5,706 nucleotides of DNA from Mucilaginibacter empetricola. GTDB lineage: Bacteria; Bacteroidota; Bacteroidia; Sphingobacteriales; Sphingobacteriaceae. The notes under the pieces were generated by a model. The model had not been told where the DNA came from. It saw only the letters and a program-made list of their open reading frames with translations, and ran no database searches. Shown here piece by piece: positions 4,915 to 5,706 of the stretch. The position numbers and the translations under genes were made by a program. The stretch is from assembly GCF_024808665.1 (NCBI RefSeq), contig NZ_JANUBZ010000032.1:1-5706 (forward strand), read 5' to 3'. Each line of letters starts with the position of its first letter. Within the stretch, counting starts at the first letter, position 1.

Positions 4915-5706
4915 TTAGGGTGTACTTAGGATTTTTTCGACTGCTTTTTGAGTTAAATTAAGTGCTGGGGTAGTTCCACTATATATTGCGATGCCTAAGC
5001 TTCCTGTAGAGCTACCTAAACGACCTACTATGATATTTGTTTGATGTTGTGTAAATGCACTGGCGTCTGCGGCGTCAAGCGGCCCATCTGCTCTAATTGC
5101 TGGAAATTGCGCGGTACCTATCGTAAAGCCATCGGTTGGATGCGCATGTATTGTAGTAGTAGTAGAGAGGCCATAAGCATCCATTGGAGTAGGAGGACTT
5201 GGCAAGGTTGATGGCACTGTTACCTCTGGTGTCCCATTAGGGTTTGTTGTTACAACAGGAGCACCTCCAGTTTGACCTACTTTTACTGTACCATCAGGCA
5301 TTACTAAAGCTGGCATCTTTTCATTAGGGGTTCCGCCATTCACTTGTGCATTTAAAGTTTTATCAGATTGCGATAATGCCGCATCACTTGGCAACTTCTT
5401 AGCAGAACTTATATCGTCTAACTGAGTTGTTCCTCCTGCTTTATTTGTTGCTGCAATTTGTTTTGCTTCTTGTTTATCTGTTATCACGTATTTTCCTTGA
5501 TATTCAGGATGCCCGTCAGTACCAATTTTTTTTCCGTCACCATCATAATAATCGCTTGGCGGAAGCATACCATCAGGATCAGTATTCCTTATTGGATTAT
5601 CATCACCATAATTATAAGGCGTGAATCTCCTCATCTTTTCTGCAAGCGGATCTGGTGTAGTCCACCTGGCAATTACCGGATCGTAGAACCGCGCGCCATA
5701 ATCGTA
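4915..5706 (-). CDS. RHS-family polymorphic toxin, C-terminal part (5' end beyond window) with JAB/JAMM-like tip
   Basis: The frame is open to the right edge, so the internal Met at 5634 is not the start. The visible 263 residues begin in the RHS-repeat-associated core ([15 protein letters not shown], then [20 protein letters not shown], ending at DPDGM near residue 47). After this comes a variable tip: a polar linker, a Pro/Thr-rich stretch (about 154-174), and a region with HAHP at 187-190 and GPLDAAD at 208-214. This resembles the HxHP...SxxD metal site of JAB/JAMM peptidases found as toxin tips; Glu128 could be the upstream catalytic acid, and Asp replaces the usual Ser. RHS proteins are large surface or secreted beta-cocoon proteins that shield a C-terminal toxin. 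The core is certain; the peptidase assignment is moderate. A small exported protein follows immediately. Confidence 0.88.
   Translation of the reverse strand, partial: YDYGARFYDPVIARWTTPDPLAEKMRRFTPYNYGDDNPIRNTDPDGMLPPSDYYDGDGKKIGTDGHPEYQGKYVITDKQEAKQIAATNKAGGTTQLDDISSAKKLPSDAALSQSDKTLNAQVNGGTPNEKMPALVMPDGTVKVGQTGGAPVVTTNPNGTPEVTVPSTLPSPPTPMDAYGLSTTTTIHAHPTDGFTIGTAQFPAIRADGPLDAADASAFTQHQTNIIVGRLGSSTGSLGIAIYSGTTPALNLTQKAVEKILSTP
5699..5706. repeat. Right copy of 8-bp direct repeat, in RHS core codons
   Basis: TAATCGTA, identical to positions 1-8. On the minus strand it is TAC GAT TA and encodes the Tyr-Asp-Tyr beginning of [10 protein letters not shown] in the RHS core. The match may continue beyond the window edge. 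Confidence 0.5.

Larger units (their letters stand above)
1..5706. mobile_element. Candidate integrative element carrying an RHS toxin tip and immunity gene
   Basis: The window contains a recombination operon (ATPase and two tyrosine recombinases), a divergent XRE regulator, and cargo made of an RHS C-terminal tip with a small exported partner. Both edges carry the same 8 bases, TAATCGTA, which on the minus strand lie in the RHS core codons for Tyr-Asp-Tyr. This is the layout expected if a tyrosine-recombinase element had integrated within a resident RHS gene and supplied a new in-frame tip. The sequence shows the gene order and the 8-bp match; the mobility and the exact ends are inferred. 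Flanking DNA is not visible, so the true direct repeat could be longer and the element could extend beyond the window. An alternative is an ordinary RHS locus with an unrelated neighbouring integrative element. Confidence 0.42.

Noticed and set aside
5153..5165. Short TAG/GTA triplet run in the RHS tip
   Set aside because: It only encodes a few Thr residues before HAHP; four repeats are too few to call a phase-variable tract, and triplet changes would not shift the frame.
5632..5634. Met in AEKMRRF as start of a short RHS gene
   Set aside because: The open frame continues 24 codons to the window edge with clear RHS core sequence, so this Met is internal.
1..5706. CRISPR array, tRNA or rRNA genes
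   Set aside because: No regularly spaced repeats and no tRNA- or rRNA-like sequence were seen on either strand.

Overview
The window looks like accessory DNA from a Bacteroidota genome, most plausibly a Sphingobacteriales relative such as Mucilaginibacter or Pedobacter; the genus is a guess. Two intergenic promoters match the Bacteroidota pattern (TAnnTTTG with an upstream TTG, no Shine-Dalgarno), and the RHS core has the wording usual in this phylum ([21 protein letters not shown]-like, NPIR, DPDGM).

Layout from left to right. Positions 1-459 hold no gene, but contain short direct repeats and two strong inverted repeats (318-384 and 397-423). Positions 460-3883, minus strand, are one tightly packed operon read right to left: an AAA+ ATPase with a C-terminal winged helix (2264-3883), a complete tyrosine recombinase (1367-2260), and a second, divergent tyrosine recombinase (460-1380). 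Positions 3884-4073 are a divergent control region with two promoters of identical geometry, one for the operon and one for a small XRE-type repressor (4074-4418, plus strand). A hairpin terminator at 4421-4448 separates this from a minus-strand pair: the C-terminal tip of an RHS polymorphic toxin (4915-5706, its beginning lies beyond the right edge) followed one base later by a small exported protein (4464-4913), probably its immunity protein.

The most interesting feature is at the edges. The first 8 bases (1-8) and last 8 bases (5699-5706) of the window are identical (TAATCGTA, TACGATTA on the coding strand). At the right edge this sequence encodes the Tyr-Asp-Tyr of the conserved RHS core [10 protein letters not shown]; at the left edge the minus strand reads GRQYDY in the same phase. 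If the two ends were joined, the minus strand would read [13 protein letters not shown], a plausible RHS core. I therefore suggest that the window is a mobile cassette, or most of one: a recombinase module that carries an RHS toxin tip with its immunity gene and sits inside the conserved core codons of a resident RHS gene, so that integration would replace the toxin tip while keeping the reading frame. The ATPase and two recombinases would move it, the XRE protein would control the operon, and the tip plus immunity gene would be the cargo. The gene content is well supported; the tip-swapping idea is inference from 8 bp plus reading phase and needs the flanking sequence.
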